Shown: positions 16,767-25,504 of the stretch, one piece after another | How positions within the stretch are numbered: the stretch's first letter is position 1 | Layout of the letters: the number at the start of each line of letters is the position of its first letter | From: an uncultured Ignavibacteriales bacterium | GTDB lineage: Bacteria > Bacteroidota > Ignavibacteria > Ignavibacteriales > Ignavibacteriaceae | DNA: 40,833 bases | NCBI GenBank assembly: GCA_903843135.1 | Contig: CAIMOS010000163.1 | Span: forward strand, 1 to 40,833 | Reading direction: 5' to 3' | Made by a program: the position numbers and the translations under genes | Notes under the pieces: model-generated | The model's input: the letters and a program-made list of their open reading frames with translations, nothing else | The model's database searches: none | Told to the model about the DNA's origin: nothing

Positions 16767-19700
16767 CTATTTAACTTTCCATTCCGGCAGGCGGCCCGTG
16801 GTCCAGGGCGCACCGTACTTTTCAAGTTCCGCTTCAATATTTTTCAGATCAGCTTCATACAGAGATTTTATCTTATTATATACAGGAGGAAATTCTACCA
16901 TAACAGCATCGTAAGCATTCATCTCATTCTTTGTGAGAGATGCGGTTGATGACCAGTGTATATATGCAAGCGCGTCCAGCCTGTCATTGAGTGTAGGCGG
17001 CGCGGGCGGATTCTCTTCAGCGCTTGGCTTGCTTGATGGCCTGTTGAACTTCAGGTTAAGCTCCTCAAGCTGATTTGACAGATCCGCAAGTCTTTTCTGA
17101 ACTTCAAACGGAGCCTGCGGGGTGTTCACTGCAGTCTGTTTCAAAGTTTCCACACGCTTCATCATATCTGACAAAAATTTCTGTGTTCCCTGAACCGTGC
17201 GGGTAATTTCTCCCGCGCTCTTCTGGAAAGCAACTAACTGCTGCCTGTCTGCTGCCGGCAGTGTCGTGTTCCTTAACGGTACAGTATTGAACTCTGCAGG
17301 GCCGGCAAGTTCTTTAAGATTATTATTGTAAACCATAGCAAGGCTGACTTTATATTTTCCGGGCATAACAAGCGTACTTCCGGAAGTCTTCGCTACCGGA
17401 TCAAATTTATCTTTAACATCCACAGGAGAAAATGACGCGTAACGAAGGTCCCAGTTTACGCGCGTCAAACCCTTCGAAGCGGATTTATTAATGCGGCGCA
17501 CAACATTACCCGATTCATCAGTGATGGTCAGAATCACATACGGCGCGATTTCTCTCTCTTCGGCAAGCAGGTCGCTGTCCGGCGGAATTGGCATCTTCTC
17601 GCCTTTCTTGAATAATTCTTTTTCCTTCTCCTGCCTTATCTGTTTAGCAGTTTTCGGAACTTCCTTAATATAGTATGTAAACTCCGCCCCGAATTCCGGA
17701 TTAGCCGCGGTATATAACGACTGTCCGGGCGCGCTGCCTCTCCAGGCCGGCACATACATTAACGCGTCTTTTACCGGAAAGAGTACCGCTTCTTTTTCAA
17801 GAAGTGATTTATTAACATCTCTCAAAGGCGCGTAGTTTTCGAGCAGATAGAATCCGCGGCCGAAAGTTGCAATCGCGAGATCGCATTCTCTCTGCTGAAT
17901 CGCGAAATCTCTTACTGCTGCTGTCGGCAGCCCCGCGCCGAGTTTATTCCAGTTAGCGCCGCCGTCTGTTGTGAAGTAGCACCCGAATTCTGTACCCGCA
18001 AACAACAGATCCGGATTTACGAAATCCTGTTCGATCGCGTGAACCGGGCCGTTCAGCGGAAGATTCGAAGCAATTGATTTCCACGACTTTCCTTTATCAA
18101 CGCTCTTCAGCAGGTAAGGTTTGAAGTCATCGCGTTTCCAGTTATTGAATGATGCAAATACAACGTTCTCGTCAAACTTTGACGTGTGAATATCACTTAC
18201 ATAAGTGTACTCCGGCACTCCCGGAAATTCACCGGTTGAGCGCCACGTTTTTGCGTCTTCGCTTACCTGAATAAGTCCGTCATCCGTTCCCGCGTATAAC
18301 AAATTTTCTTTAACCGGGGATTCAGAGAATGAAACAATTGTTCCGAAAAGTGAAGTTGATTTATCCTTAGCAACTGCGTCAACGCTCCAGTATTTTCCCA
18401 TTACCTGGAATGAATTGCGGTCAAGTTTTCTCGTAAGGTCATCGCTTATCCGCGTCCAGGTATTGCCTCTGTCATCGCTTCTGAAGACAAAGTTAGCGGC
18501 GCAGTAAAGGCGTGTATTGCTGTGGCTGCTTATTATCAGCGGAGTGTCCCAGTTCCATTTGTAAGACAATTCGCCTTTCGCCGGTTCGGGGCGCACGCTG
18601 ATCATTTCGCCGCTTAGTTTATCATAGCGCACCATATTACCGTACTGCGCTTCGGCGTAAACGATGTTCGGATCTTTCGGATCAGCCGCCGTCCAGAATC
18701 CGTCTCCGCCGTTGGTTACATACCAGTCGGAATTAGCGACGCCTGCTGAATAAATATTTTGGGACGGCCCGCCAAGGCTGTTGTTATCCTGCGTTCCGCC
18801 GTAAACGTGATAGAACGGGAAAGTGTTGTCGACATTAACGCGGTAGAACTGTGTAACGGGAAGGTTCGCCTTGAACTCGAAAGTTTTTGCTCCGTCATAC
18901 GTAACATAAACACCGCCGTCGCCGCCGATCATATAGTTATCAGTGTTAACGGGATTGATCCATAATGCGTGGTCATCAACGTGGCGTTTGTCGTTTCCGA
19001 CACGCTTCCAGGTCCTTCCCGCGTCAAGCGTGAACTGGGAAATCGTTTCTACGGAGAAAACCTTATTGACGTCTTTAGGATCGCAATAGATCTCATTGTA
19101 ATACTGTCCTGACTCTGCGTGATCGCTCATCCTCTCCCACGTTGCGCCGCGGTTTGTTGAGCGGTAAAATCCGCTTTGCTTTTCCGCCGCTTCGAGAATA
19201 ATATAAAGCACATCGGGATTAACCGGGGAGATTGCGATTCCCATTCCGCCGATGTCAACGTTCGGGAGCCCCGTCATAATTTTTTCCCACGTCTCGCCTG
19301 CGTCATATGATTTATATACTGCGGATTCCGGGCCGCCGCCTATTTTTGTCCAGACGTGCCTGCGGCGCTGCTCGGTTGTTGCGTACATTACATCGGGATT
19401 CCGGGGATCGAGAATAACATTGTTGACGCCCGTGTTTTCGGAAATGTTAAGCGTCTTGCGCCAGGTCTTGCCGCCGTCGGTGGTTTTGAAGAGTCCTCTG
19501 TCGCCTCCCGGGCCCCAGAGGGAACCTTCGGCCGCGGCAAAAACATTGTTTGTGTTTCCCGGATCAATCGCAATCATACCGATGTGGCGGGATTCTTTCA
19601 GTCCCATATTCTTCCACGATTTACCGCCGTCAGTTGTTTTGTAAATTCCGTCGCCGTAGGCTACGGAGCGCTGGTGGTTATTCTCGCCCGTACCGGCCCA

Positions 19701-20006
19701 CACGACGTTGGAGTTCGACGGATCCATTACGATGCAGCCGAGCGAATATGAACCGTAGTTTTCGAAGACGGGTTCAAACGTAGTGCCGGAATTTGTTGTC
19801 TTCCAGATATTGCCGCTTGCTACGGCAACATAGTATTCATTGAAATTATTGGGGTTAACAGCGAAATCCGCGATCCTGCCAGAGGTGAGTGCGGGGCCTA
19901 TGCTTCGCCATTTAAGCGCGCCGGTTATATCGGAACCGACGGAATCTTTTTTCTGAGGGTATATTGCGACTGCCAGCAGCAATAAGAGAAAGGACATTAT
20001 CTTCAT
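16767..20006 (-). CDS. Exported BNR/Asp-box repeat protein (sortilin/VPS10-like propeller)
   Basis: The 1079-residue protein has a signal peptide (MKIMSFLLLLLAVAIYPQ) and then a sortilin/VPS10-like beta-propeller region (about 30-730). At least nine Asp-box motifs of the S/T-x-D-x-G-x-x-W type are visible, for example TTDGGKSW, TTDGGKTW, SYDAGETW, TLDAGRTW, SDDRGNTW and SVDKGKSW. A C-terminal region (about 750-1079) holds an Ig-like stretch and a helical segment near 930-1050. Databases often call these glycosyl hydrolases, but Asp boxes are structural and no catalytic residues are evident. There is no T9SS sorting domain, so it is likely periplasmic or outer-membrane-associated. Its last 160 bp are duplicated at 14969-15132. 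Confidence 0.9.
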   Translation of the reverse strand: MKIMSFLLLLLAVAIYPQKKDSVGSDITGALKWRSIGPALTSGRIADFAVNPNNFNEYYVAVASGNIWKTTNSGTTFEPVFENYGSYSLGCIVMDPSNSNVVWAGTGENNHQRSVAYGDGIYKTTDGGKSWKNMGLKESRHIGMIAIDPGNTNNVFAAAEGSLWGPGGDRGLFKTTDGGKTWRKTLNISENTGVNNVILDPRNPDVMYATTEQRRRHVWTKIGGGPESAVYKSYDAGETWEKIMTGLPNVDIGGMGIAISPVNPDVLYIILEAAEKQSGFYRSTNRGATWERMSDHAESGQYYNEIYCDPKDVNKVFSVETISQFTLDAGRTWKRVGNDKRHVDDHALWINPVNTDNYMIGGDGGVYVTYDGAKTFEFKANLPVTQFYRVNVDNTFPFYHVYGGTQDNNSLGGPSQNIYSAGVANSDWYVTNGGDGFWTAADPKDPNIVYAEAQYGNMVRYDKLSGEMISVRPEPAKGELSYKWNWDTPLIISSHSNTRLYCAANFVFRSDDRGNTWTRISDDLTRKLDRNSFQVMGKYWSVDAVAKDKSTSLFGTIVSFSESPVKENLLYAGTDDGLIQVSEDAKTWRSTGEFPGVPEYTYVSDIHTSKFDENVVFASFNNWKRDDFKPYLLKSVDKGKSWKSIASNLPLNGPVHAIEQDFVNPDLLFAGTEFGCYFTTDGGANWNKLGAGLPTAAVRDFAIQQRECDLAIATFGRGFYLLENYAPLRDVNKSLLEKEAVLFPVKDALMYVPAWRGSAPGQSLYTAANPEFGAEFTYYIKEVPKTAKQIRQEKEKELFKKGEKMPIPPDSDLLAEEREIAPYVILTITDESGNVVRRINKSASKGLTRVNWDLRYASFSPVDVKDKFDPVAKTSGSTLVMPGKYKVSLAMVYNNNLKELAGPAEFNTVPLRNTTLPAADRQQLVAFQKSAGEITRTVQGTQKFLSDMMKRVETLKQTAVNTPQAPFEVQKRLADLSNQLEELNLKFNRPSSKPSAEENPPAPPTLNDRLDALAYIHWSSTASLTKNEMNAYDAVMVEFPPVYNKIKSLYEADLKNIEAELEKYGAPWTTGRLPEWKVK

Positions 20007-20135
20007 TTGGTTTCCAGAGTTTGATTATGAAATATGCTAATATCGAAAATATTGCTGAGACGGGGAAACGGAATTTGATGAACGGAGGCTGTGATTTTTG
20101 ATGGAAAGTCATCGATTTATCTGCGTAAGAATGGG

Positions 20136-20223
20136 ACACTGATTACACTGATTTTAACTGATTTACACTGATAAAAAATACTTAAACGCAAAGACACTAA
20201 GTATTTACGCAAAGTTCGCAAAC
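20136..20223. repeat. Dispersed repeat: CACTGAT array plus ACGCAAAG block
   Basis: ACACTGAT occurs three times and AACTGAT once within 37 bp, followed by ACTTAAACGCAAAGACACTAAG and ACGCAAAGTTCGCAA-type sequence. A second copy, with the ACGCAAAG block inverted, lies at 31104-31197, and CACTGAT arrays recur at 39344-39380. It is non-coding. Confidence 0.75.
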
Positions 20224-20240
20224 AAATTGCAAATACATTT

Positions 20241-20278
20241 AAAACAAAAACGCCGGAAAGTTCTTCTCTCCGGCGTTT
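20241..20278 (-). terminator. Rho-independent terminator of the S46 peptidase gene
   Basis: On the minus strand, AAACGCCGGA and TCCGGCGTTT form a 10-bp stem with an 11-nt loop, followed by TTTTTGTTTT. It lies 25 bp after the peptidase stop. Confidence 0.9.
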
Positions 20279-20302
20279 ATGAAAATTTATCTCAGATAAA
20301 TC

Positions 20303-22486
20303 TTACTGAGCGAGTTTGCCTGAATCAAGTTCTTTTGATAATCTCTTGAACTTATACAGATCCTGAATCGCTTCGATCATTCCTTCGGAGTGTACGGAGA
20401 CGGTCCTGTTGTATTCAGTTGTGAAGATGAACTGTCCCGGCAGGCTTTCGATATTGCCGTCGAAGGCGAGTCCAACAACTTCAGCGTTTTTATTAATTAC
20501 AGGGCTGCCGCTGTTGCCGCCGATAATGTCATTTGTTGATACAAACACCATAGGTGTTTCAAGGTCGAAATCGGCCGGCCTGTTGATCCATCTGTCGGGA
20601 AGGTTCCACGGGAATTTCTTTCCGAACGATGCCCATCTGTCATACAGTCCGTAGAAGGTTGTGAATTCCGGGGCAACTGTTCCGTTATAGTCATAACCCT
20701 GTACGATACCGTCTGAAATTCTGAGCGTGAACGTTGCATCAGGCGGAATAGATGTTCCGTATACTTCAAACAATGCCCTGCCCAAAAGCTGAACATTGTC
20801 GTTTTCCTTATTGGTAATTTCCTTAAGCATAACAGAATATTCTTTCCCTCTTTCCGAAGCAATTTTTACATACTGGAGCAGAGGATCATTACTGCTAAGA
20901 ATCGCGTCCGCGCCGGCGTCAGCTAATTTCTTAACTTTATCCTTGCTTACACAGGATGAATTTGCAAGCGCGTAATCAGCCGCTTCGCGTCCTTTTTTGC
21001 CGCCGGTAAGGTTTTTAACAACCGGGTTGTTCTCTCCGAGAAAAGCAGAGATCATTTCGATATTGAGAATAAGAGTCTTATACTGGAGTTTTTCATCAAA
21101 CTGTTCCGGGAAGATGCCAGCTTTTGTCTGTTCAAGCATATCTGCTTTATACTTTGCGTCTCTTGAAGAATCCGGCAGATTAAGCTGCCTGGCGAGTTCT
21201 AAAAGTTTCCTGGAAATCGTAAGATACTGTGAACTTGCGATAGGGCTCATATTATAAGCGTTGTTTTCCGCCGCGACTTTTCTAACTTCAGCGCGTGTCT
21301 TTGCTACTTCGTCCCAGAGGTGTCCGTATTTTGAAGCAAGTTCCGGCTTCGCCATAACCGCTGATTTGAAATTATTTTCAAAATCGCGTTTCTTCTGCAT
21401 CATAACAGGATCTCTTAATCCTTCAAGAATTCCTTTATATGCTTTCTCGCTGTTCGCGAAACCGAATAATCTGTCCTGAAGTTCTGCTTCTCTCTCAGGG
21501 TTTTCTTTAATGATCTCAGAATATATTTTTACGAGTCCTGTTAGCATCTGAACAGTGGCAGGGCCCTGGATATCGCGCTGATATTCAAGCTGTGATACGG
21601 TCCTGAGCCTTGTTGTTGTTCCCGGATTACCGACTACGAATACCGGTTCGCCGGCAACTGCGCCGTTCGGGCTCCATTTGAAATAGTTCTCTGTTTTTAA
21701 AGGTTTGCCGTCTTCGTCATATACCCTGAAGAACGAGCAGTCAAGAGCGTAGCGTGGATAAGTGAAGTTGTCAGGATCTCCGCCGAAGAAACCAAGCTGA
21801 GTTTCCGGCGCAAAAACCAAACGGACGTCGTTATATCTCTTATAACCGTATAACGAATATTTACCGCCGTTATAAAAAGTAACAACGGATGTTTCAAGTC
21901 CGGTTTCTTTTTTATACTGCGCTTCGAGTTCTTTCTTTTTCGAATCTCTCAATTTCAGTTTTTCGTCGTTTGTTTTTCCTTTGTCCATTGCGGGCTGTAT
22001 CTGGTCAGTGACGTCAAGAATTAAAACGAGCTGATCTACGAAAAGTCCCGGCACTTTTCTTTCATCCGCGAGTGTCTCCGCGATAAAACCGTTTTTGTGC
22101 AGGTCTTCGCCTTCTCTGTTTGCTTCAGTCACGCTCTCACGCGCGCAGTGATGATTTGTCATCACAAGTCCGTCGCCTGAAACAAATGATGCAGAACAAT
22201 ATGTCGCGAATCTGAGGGCGGACATACGAACTTTATTCATCCATTCTTCAGAGGCATTGAAGTTGTATTCTGATTTAAAATAATCAACCGGAGGAAAATC
22301 GAATGTCCACATTTTACCGGTATCAAATTTCCCCGCTTTAACCGTATCGAGATTAATCCAGGATACAGCGCCCGTTTCGGCTTTAGGGGCATTTACGCTG
22401 GTCTGAGTGCCGGCGCAACCGGCGAGAATGGTAATCATAGCAATAACAGCCAGCTTTGTTACTGCCAGATATAATTTGTTTTTCAT
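20303..22486 (-). CDS. S46 family dipeptidyl-peptidase, lipoprotein form (DPP7-like)
   Basis: The 727-residue protein carries a lipoprotein signal (LAGC, lipidated C24). The chymotrypsin-like S46 peptidase fold follows, with the catalytic His in MTNHHCA (109-115) and catalytic S659 in GGNSGSP. Family enzymes remove dipeptides from peptide N-termini in the periplasm. Position 677 (S+18), the residue that is Gly in DPP7 and Arg in acidic-specific DPP11, is Gly here (LAFDGN), which favours hydrophobic P1 residues. ATG is preceded by AAGGATC. The gene is full length and has its own terminator. Lipid anchoring contrasts with the soluble Porphyromonas enzymes and suggests attachment to a membrane. 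Confidence 0.93.
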   Translation of the reverse strand: MKNKLYLAVTKLAVIAMITILAGCAGTQTSVNAPKAETGAVSWINLDTVKAGKFDTGKMWTFDFPPVDYFKSEYNFNASEEWMNKVRMSALRFATYCSASFVSGDGLVMTNHHCARESVTEANREGEDLHKNGFIAETLADERKVPGLFVDQLVLILDVTDQIQPAMDKGKTNDEKLKLRDSKKKELEAQYKKETGLETSVVTFYNGGKYSLYGYKRYNDVRLVFAPETQLGFFGGDPDNFTYPRYALDCSFFRVYDEDGKPLKTENYFKWSPNGAVAGEPVFVVGNPGTTTRLRTVSQLEYQRDIQGPATVQMLTGLVKIYSEIIKENPEREAELQDRLFGFANSEKAYKGILEGLRDPVMMQKKRDFENNFKSAVMAKPELASKYGHLWDEVAKTRAEVRKVAAENNAYNMSPIASSQYLTISRKLLELARQLNLPDSSRDAKYKADMLEQTKAGIFPEQFDEKLQYKTLILNIEMISAFLGENNPVVKNLTGGKKGREAADYALANSSCVSKDKVKKLADAGADAILSSNDPLLQYVKIASERGKEYSVMLKEITNKENDNVQLLGRALFEVYGTSIPPDATFTLRISDGIVQGYDYNGTVAPEFTTFYGLYDRWASFGKKFPWNLPDRWINRPADFDLETPMVFVSTNDIIGGNSGSPVINKNAEVVGLAFDGNIESLPGQFIFTTEYNRTVSVHSEGMIEAIQDLYKFKRLSKELDSGKLAQ

Positions 22487-22839
22487 TAGTCGATCCTTAA
22501 TATTTAGTAATCGTTAGATTTATGTTCTGAAAGGGCCTACCGCCCGGATTTCAATAAAAAAGAGAATTATAAAAATAGTCATTAAATAGCTAATTATTAA
22601 GCATATTAGCGATTTACGGCCAAATAGCCGTTAAATTTCGCAATTAATAGTGGGAATATCTAAGTTTTATATTCAGGCGGTTAAATAAATTGACGGGCGG
22701 ATTTGTATCCGCGGAAATCGTGCTGATACTTATCCCCAATAGCACCCGGGGCGGGCGGGCTTTCACCCGGCAGATATTCAGGCTGACGTCTTAGCGGTAT
22801 TCTTTACGGGTGCGCAGCCATAAAGATGGCGGAGGATAA
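22487..22839. other. Non-coding gap upstream of the S46 gene
   Basis: No credible gene is seen on either strand. It contains the AT-rich promoter side of the S46 gene (22500-22680) and a GC-rich stretch with CACCCGG/CCCGG pairs near 22745-22780. No convincing terminator for the glycine-zipper gene ending at 22840 was found. Confidence 0.4.
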
Positions 22840-23373
22840 TCAAAAACCTCTGCGGCCGGTTTTCTGATATTCAATAAACTGATCGAGCATATGCAGTTTC
22901 CCCTGCATATCCATATCGGTGAAGATGTATTGCTCATCTATTGAACTTCCGATATTTAAAACAGCGCCTATTACTCCCCCCGCCAAAGCCATCGCTGCAG
23001 AACTGGCAAGCGCTGATCCGGCAATTGCCAGAACCTTAAACTCGACATCCGTGGTTCCCGGCTGATTGTTTTTAAGGAAAAGGCCCCCTACTGCACCCGC
23101 GAGAGCTCCGTAGATGAATCCGGTCCCAAAACCAGTTTGGAATCCGTATATCATCCCCCCTCTTCTGTAAATGTGCACCATTTTTATTGAGTCTATGATA
23201 ACATTGCGGTAACCGTAGAAATCTTTTATCAGTATAACTTCATCATTTCTGTCATCAATGTAAACACCAACGTTTATATATCCGGAATGCTCATATATAT
23301 TAAAAATGTTTTCCTGGGCATTCAGCGCTCTGCATCCGAGGAAAAGCAACAGCAGTAAACAATATATTTTCAT
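22840..23373 (-). CDS. Exported glycine-zipper protein, paralog 4
   Basis: I do not recognise a named family. From the ATG at 23373 the 177-residue product has a signal peptide (cleavage near ALNA-Q) and a short beta-rich module with NIYEHSGYINVGVYIDDRND and IIDSIKMVHIYRRG (about 25-75). Two Gly/Ala-zipper helices follow (GFGTGFIYGALAGAVGGLF and SAAMALAGGVIGAVLNIGS), then a charged C-terminal tail. The same order recurs in the next three genes upstream. The zipper helices suggest membrane insertion or oligomerisation. The TTG at 23379 adds two residues and is not needed. A 193-bp gap separates it from paralog 3. Confidence 0.7.
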   Translation of the reverse strand: MKIYCLLLLLFLGCRALNAQENIFNIYEHSGYINVGVYIDDRNDEVILIKDFYGYRNVIIDSIKMVHIYRRGGMIYGFQTGFGTGFIYGALAGAVGGLFLKNNQPGTTDVEFKVLAIAGSALASSAAMALAGGVIGAVLNIGSSIDEQYIFTDMDMQGKLHMLDQFIEYQKTGRRGF

Positions 23374-23566
23374 AAACAAGGCTCCGGCGCAAAATGTTTA
23401 ATATTCATTATTGAAATTAGTAATCTTAAAGCAATCAATCTCAATAAGAAAAAAATATTTCCGCATTAATTCCGGAAGAGGAAATACTTTAGAGGGAATA
23501 GGTCAGGAGCAAACCGTTTCAACGGTTTCCGGGGATGTATACAAATAGTGGCACTATATTAACAGT

Positions 23567-23908
23567 TTAGATAATCTTTTGAATCTGTGGAGTAAGATGG
23601 GGTTCCTCACCGTATTTTACGGCTATCATGCCGAGAGCGCCTCCAGCGATCGCGCCGTCAGTAAAACCTTCCGTCAATCCCCAGTCCGAGGCTCTCTTTC
23701 CAAATAAATGTATCGTTTTTATCGAGTCAGGGTTTATAAGAAAACCGCTGTCCGTGATACAGAAAACGACGCTGTCGTCTTCAGCGCTCCGGATGATCAG
23801 GTGAGAAAGAATGGAACCGTTATTCAGATAAACAGTGAAAGCATAATCCTGGGAGTGCATCTTGGAAAGAGCACTGAAAACGAAGCAGATAATAAAAACC
23901 GGTTTCAC
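23567..23908 (-). CDS. Exported glycine-zipper protein, paralog 3 (short)
   Basis: The product is 113 residues from a GTG start: a signal peptide (MKPVFIICFVFSALSKMHSQ), the beta module with VYLNNGSILSHLIIRS and NPDSIKTIHLFGK, then one glycine-zipper segment (TDGAIAGGALGM). It stops after PHLTPQIQKII, so the second zipper helix and tail found in its paralogs are missing. The closest relative in the window is paralog 2 (EGMKYGAIAGGVVGL versus EGFTDGAIAGGALGM). It may be a decayed or naturally minimal member. Function is unknown. Confidence 0.6.
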   Translation of the reverse strand: MKPVFIICFVFSALSKMHSQDYAFTVYLNNGSILSHLIIRSAEDDSVVFCITDSGFLINPDSIKTIHLFGKRASDWGLTEGFTDGAIAGGALGMIAVKYGEEPHLTPQIQKII

Positions 23909-24080
23909 AACAGACTCGAAACGATTTTTTAGTAATCTTATTTTTTAACTGTAAGGTTGTAAATTGTTACACATCTGACCCTCAGTCAGATAAAATTATT
24001 TATCGAACGATGGATGATCATTAATCAGGAATAAATGATTTCGATGATAAATTCTGTTTGTTTGATACAGTAACTTTGAG

Positions 24081-24638
24081 CTATTCCAAATAATTTAAAT
24101 ATTGTCTGTTTCCTGTCTGGCTGTATTGATAAAGAGAATAAATTTTCTGCCTCTTATTTTTTTTATCCGCAATATCCAAGTTAATGGTCTGATCGCTGTT
24201 TGACCCCTCATAAATTGCCCGTGCGATTCCACTCCCAATTGTGCCAATAATACCAAACGCCAATACACTTCCGGTAACAGCTATCAATCTTATCAGAGGG
24301 GCTGCAAATTTCACATTTGGATTAACATAAACATTACTGAGCAAACCCACCACACCCCCTGCAATCGCGCCGTACTTCATGCCTTCGAGTGCCCAGTCCA
24401 ATACTTGACTCTCCCCGATTTCCCCAATCAATATACGTACAGCTTTAACAGAATCTATATTTATCCAACGACTGCCATCAGCACTTTTTATCAGAATACT
24501 GTCAGCGCCAAATGCTTCGAAACAAACTTTTGAATGAATCATTCCGGAGTTTTCATAAACGTGCAGAGTATATTGCTGCGCATCCATTCGCGAAAACCAT
24601 AATCCCGTTAAAAGTAAAACAATAAATAACCGCTTCAT
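24081..24638 (-). CDS. Exported glycine-zipper protein, paralog 2
   Basis: The 185-residue protein has a signal peptide (cleavage near RMDA-Q) and the beta module HVYENSGMIHSKVCFEAFGA with NIDSVKAVRI (about 25-72). Two glycine-rich helices follow (KYGAIAGGVVGLL and AFGIIGTIGSGIARA), then a polar tail ending TGNRQYLNYLE. The tail matches paralog 4 (YSQTGNRQ versus YQKTGRRG), which shows common descent along the full length. Its ATG overlaps the upstream stop by 4 bp (ATGA), with AAAGGAG as ribosome binding site inside the previous gene, so it is translationally coupled to paralog 1. Function is unknown. Confidence 0.75.
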   Translation of the reverse strand: MKRLFIVLLLTGLWFSRMDAQQYTLHVYENSGMIHSKVCFEAFGADSILIKSADGSRWINIDSVKAVRILIGEIGESQVLDWALEGMKYGAIAGGVVGLLSNVYVNPNVKFAAPLIRLIAVTGSVLAFGIIGTIGSGIARAIYEGSNSDQTINLDIADKKNKRQKIYSLYQYSQTGNRQYLNYLE

Positions 24639-25180
24639 TTTTTAACTCCTTTCACTTTTACCATATATTCATTCTGAACGGTTAATATATCCAGCAAGAT
24701 CTGACGCTTCTCTGCAATTTTCATATTAACCAATTTATATTCACGGTCTGTTTCCTGCACGGGTTCCCGGTAAAAATTAACCAGTTCGCCTATTATTCCA
24801 ACAACCAGACCTAATCCGCTTCCAATAAGCATCATAACTGGTAACGCGTTAACATATTCCTTTATTCGAACCGTAGAATCTTCAACCCAGACATATGTGG
24901 AGAAAAGAAATCCGGACAGGATACCAAGACCTAAACCCTGAAAAATCCCGATTTTCTGCACAGTGTCTTTGATCGATAGATGATAAAACTCTATAAATTT
25001 AAGATTTATTGATTTTGCCGCACCGTTCGCAGTAAAATAGACCGAGTCTTCATCCAGATTTGTCAAATAAACATTTTTATAAGTTGAGTCGAATGCGTCT
25101 CTCAGTTCGGAGCGTGCCGCCTGGGCATTCATAGTTCCCTGGCTGAACAACAGTGATAATGTGATGATTACTATTTTCAT
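24635..25180 (-). CDS. Exported glycine-zipper protein, paralog 1 (most diverged)
   Basis: The 181-residue protein begins with a signal peptide (cleavage near TMNA-Q). A module with NVYLTNLDEDSVYF and INLKFIEFYHLSI corresponds to the beta module of the other paralogs, but lacks the N-S-G-x-I core. Glycine-rich helices (FQGLGLGILSGFLF and GSGLGLVVGIIGELV) and a charged tail follow. It is first in the set of four and its stop overlaps the next start, so the first two genes at least form one transcript. A role in the cell envelope is inferred from export and zipper helices only. Confidence 0.7.
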   Translation of the reverse strand: MKIVIITLSLLFSQGTMNAQAARSELRDAFDSTYKNVYLTNLDEDSVYFTANGAAKSINLKFIEFYHLSIKDTVQKIGIFQGLGLGILSGFLFSTYVWVEDSTVRIKEYVNALPVMMLIGSGLGLVVGIIGELVNFYREPVQETDREYKLVNMKIAEKRQILLDILTVQNEYMVKVKGVKK

Positions 25181-25504
25181 TTATCCAATCCGCATCTTAA
25201 ATAAATTGAATAATTATTTTAATTAAATATTCGCAGACGATTTTTTAATGAATGATGCTTCTCAATTTCGCGATGCAATTTTATTAATATAACACACATA
25301 TCTTCTTTTGAAGCAATGTGGTTTTAACCGTTTTAATCTGATGATTTGACTCTGCATAATATCCTTAAGGATAATCTGTATCTTCCGGTTAAAAATAACC
25401 ATTCGGGAATTGGGTATTGTCATGGAATTGTAAAAATAGAATAAATTTTTTGGGAAGCAGAGGAGAAATGTACAGATTCGCGATTGGACCTGATTTCAGG
25501 TGAA
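25181..25504. other. Upstream region of the glycine-zipper cluster with a palindrome
   Basis: No gene is seen. A perfect 14-bp palindrome TATCCTTAAGGATA lies at 25360-25373, followed by a small GGTTA/TAACC hairpin at 25388-25401. Their distance from the cluster start (about 180 bp) makes an operator role uncertain; they may belong to the 3' end of the sugar transferase transcript. Confidence 0.4.

Noticed and set aside
23511-23528. AAACCGT/ACGGTTT hairpin as terminator of glycine-zipper paralog 3
   Set aside because: The 7-bp stem has a good tetraloop, but there is no T run on the minus strand.
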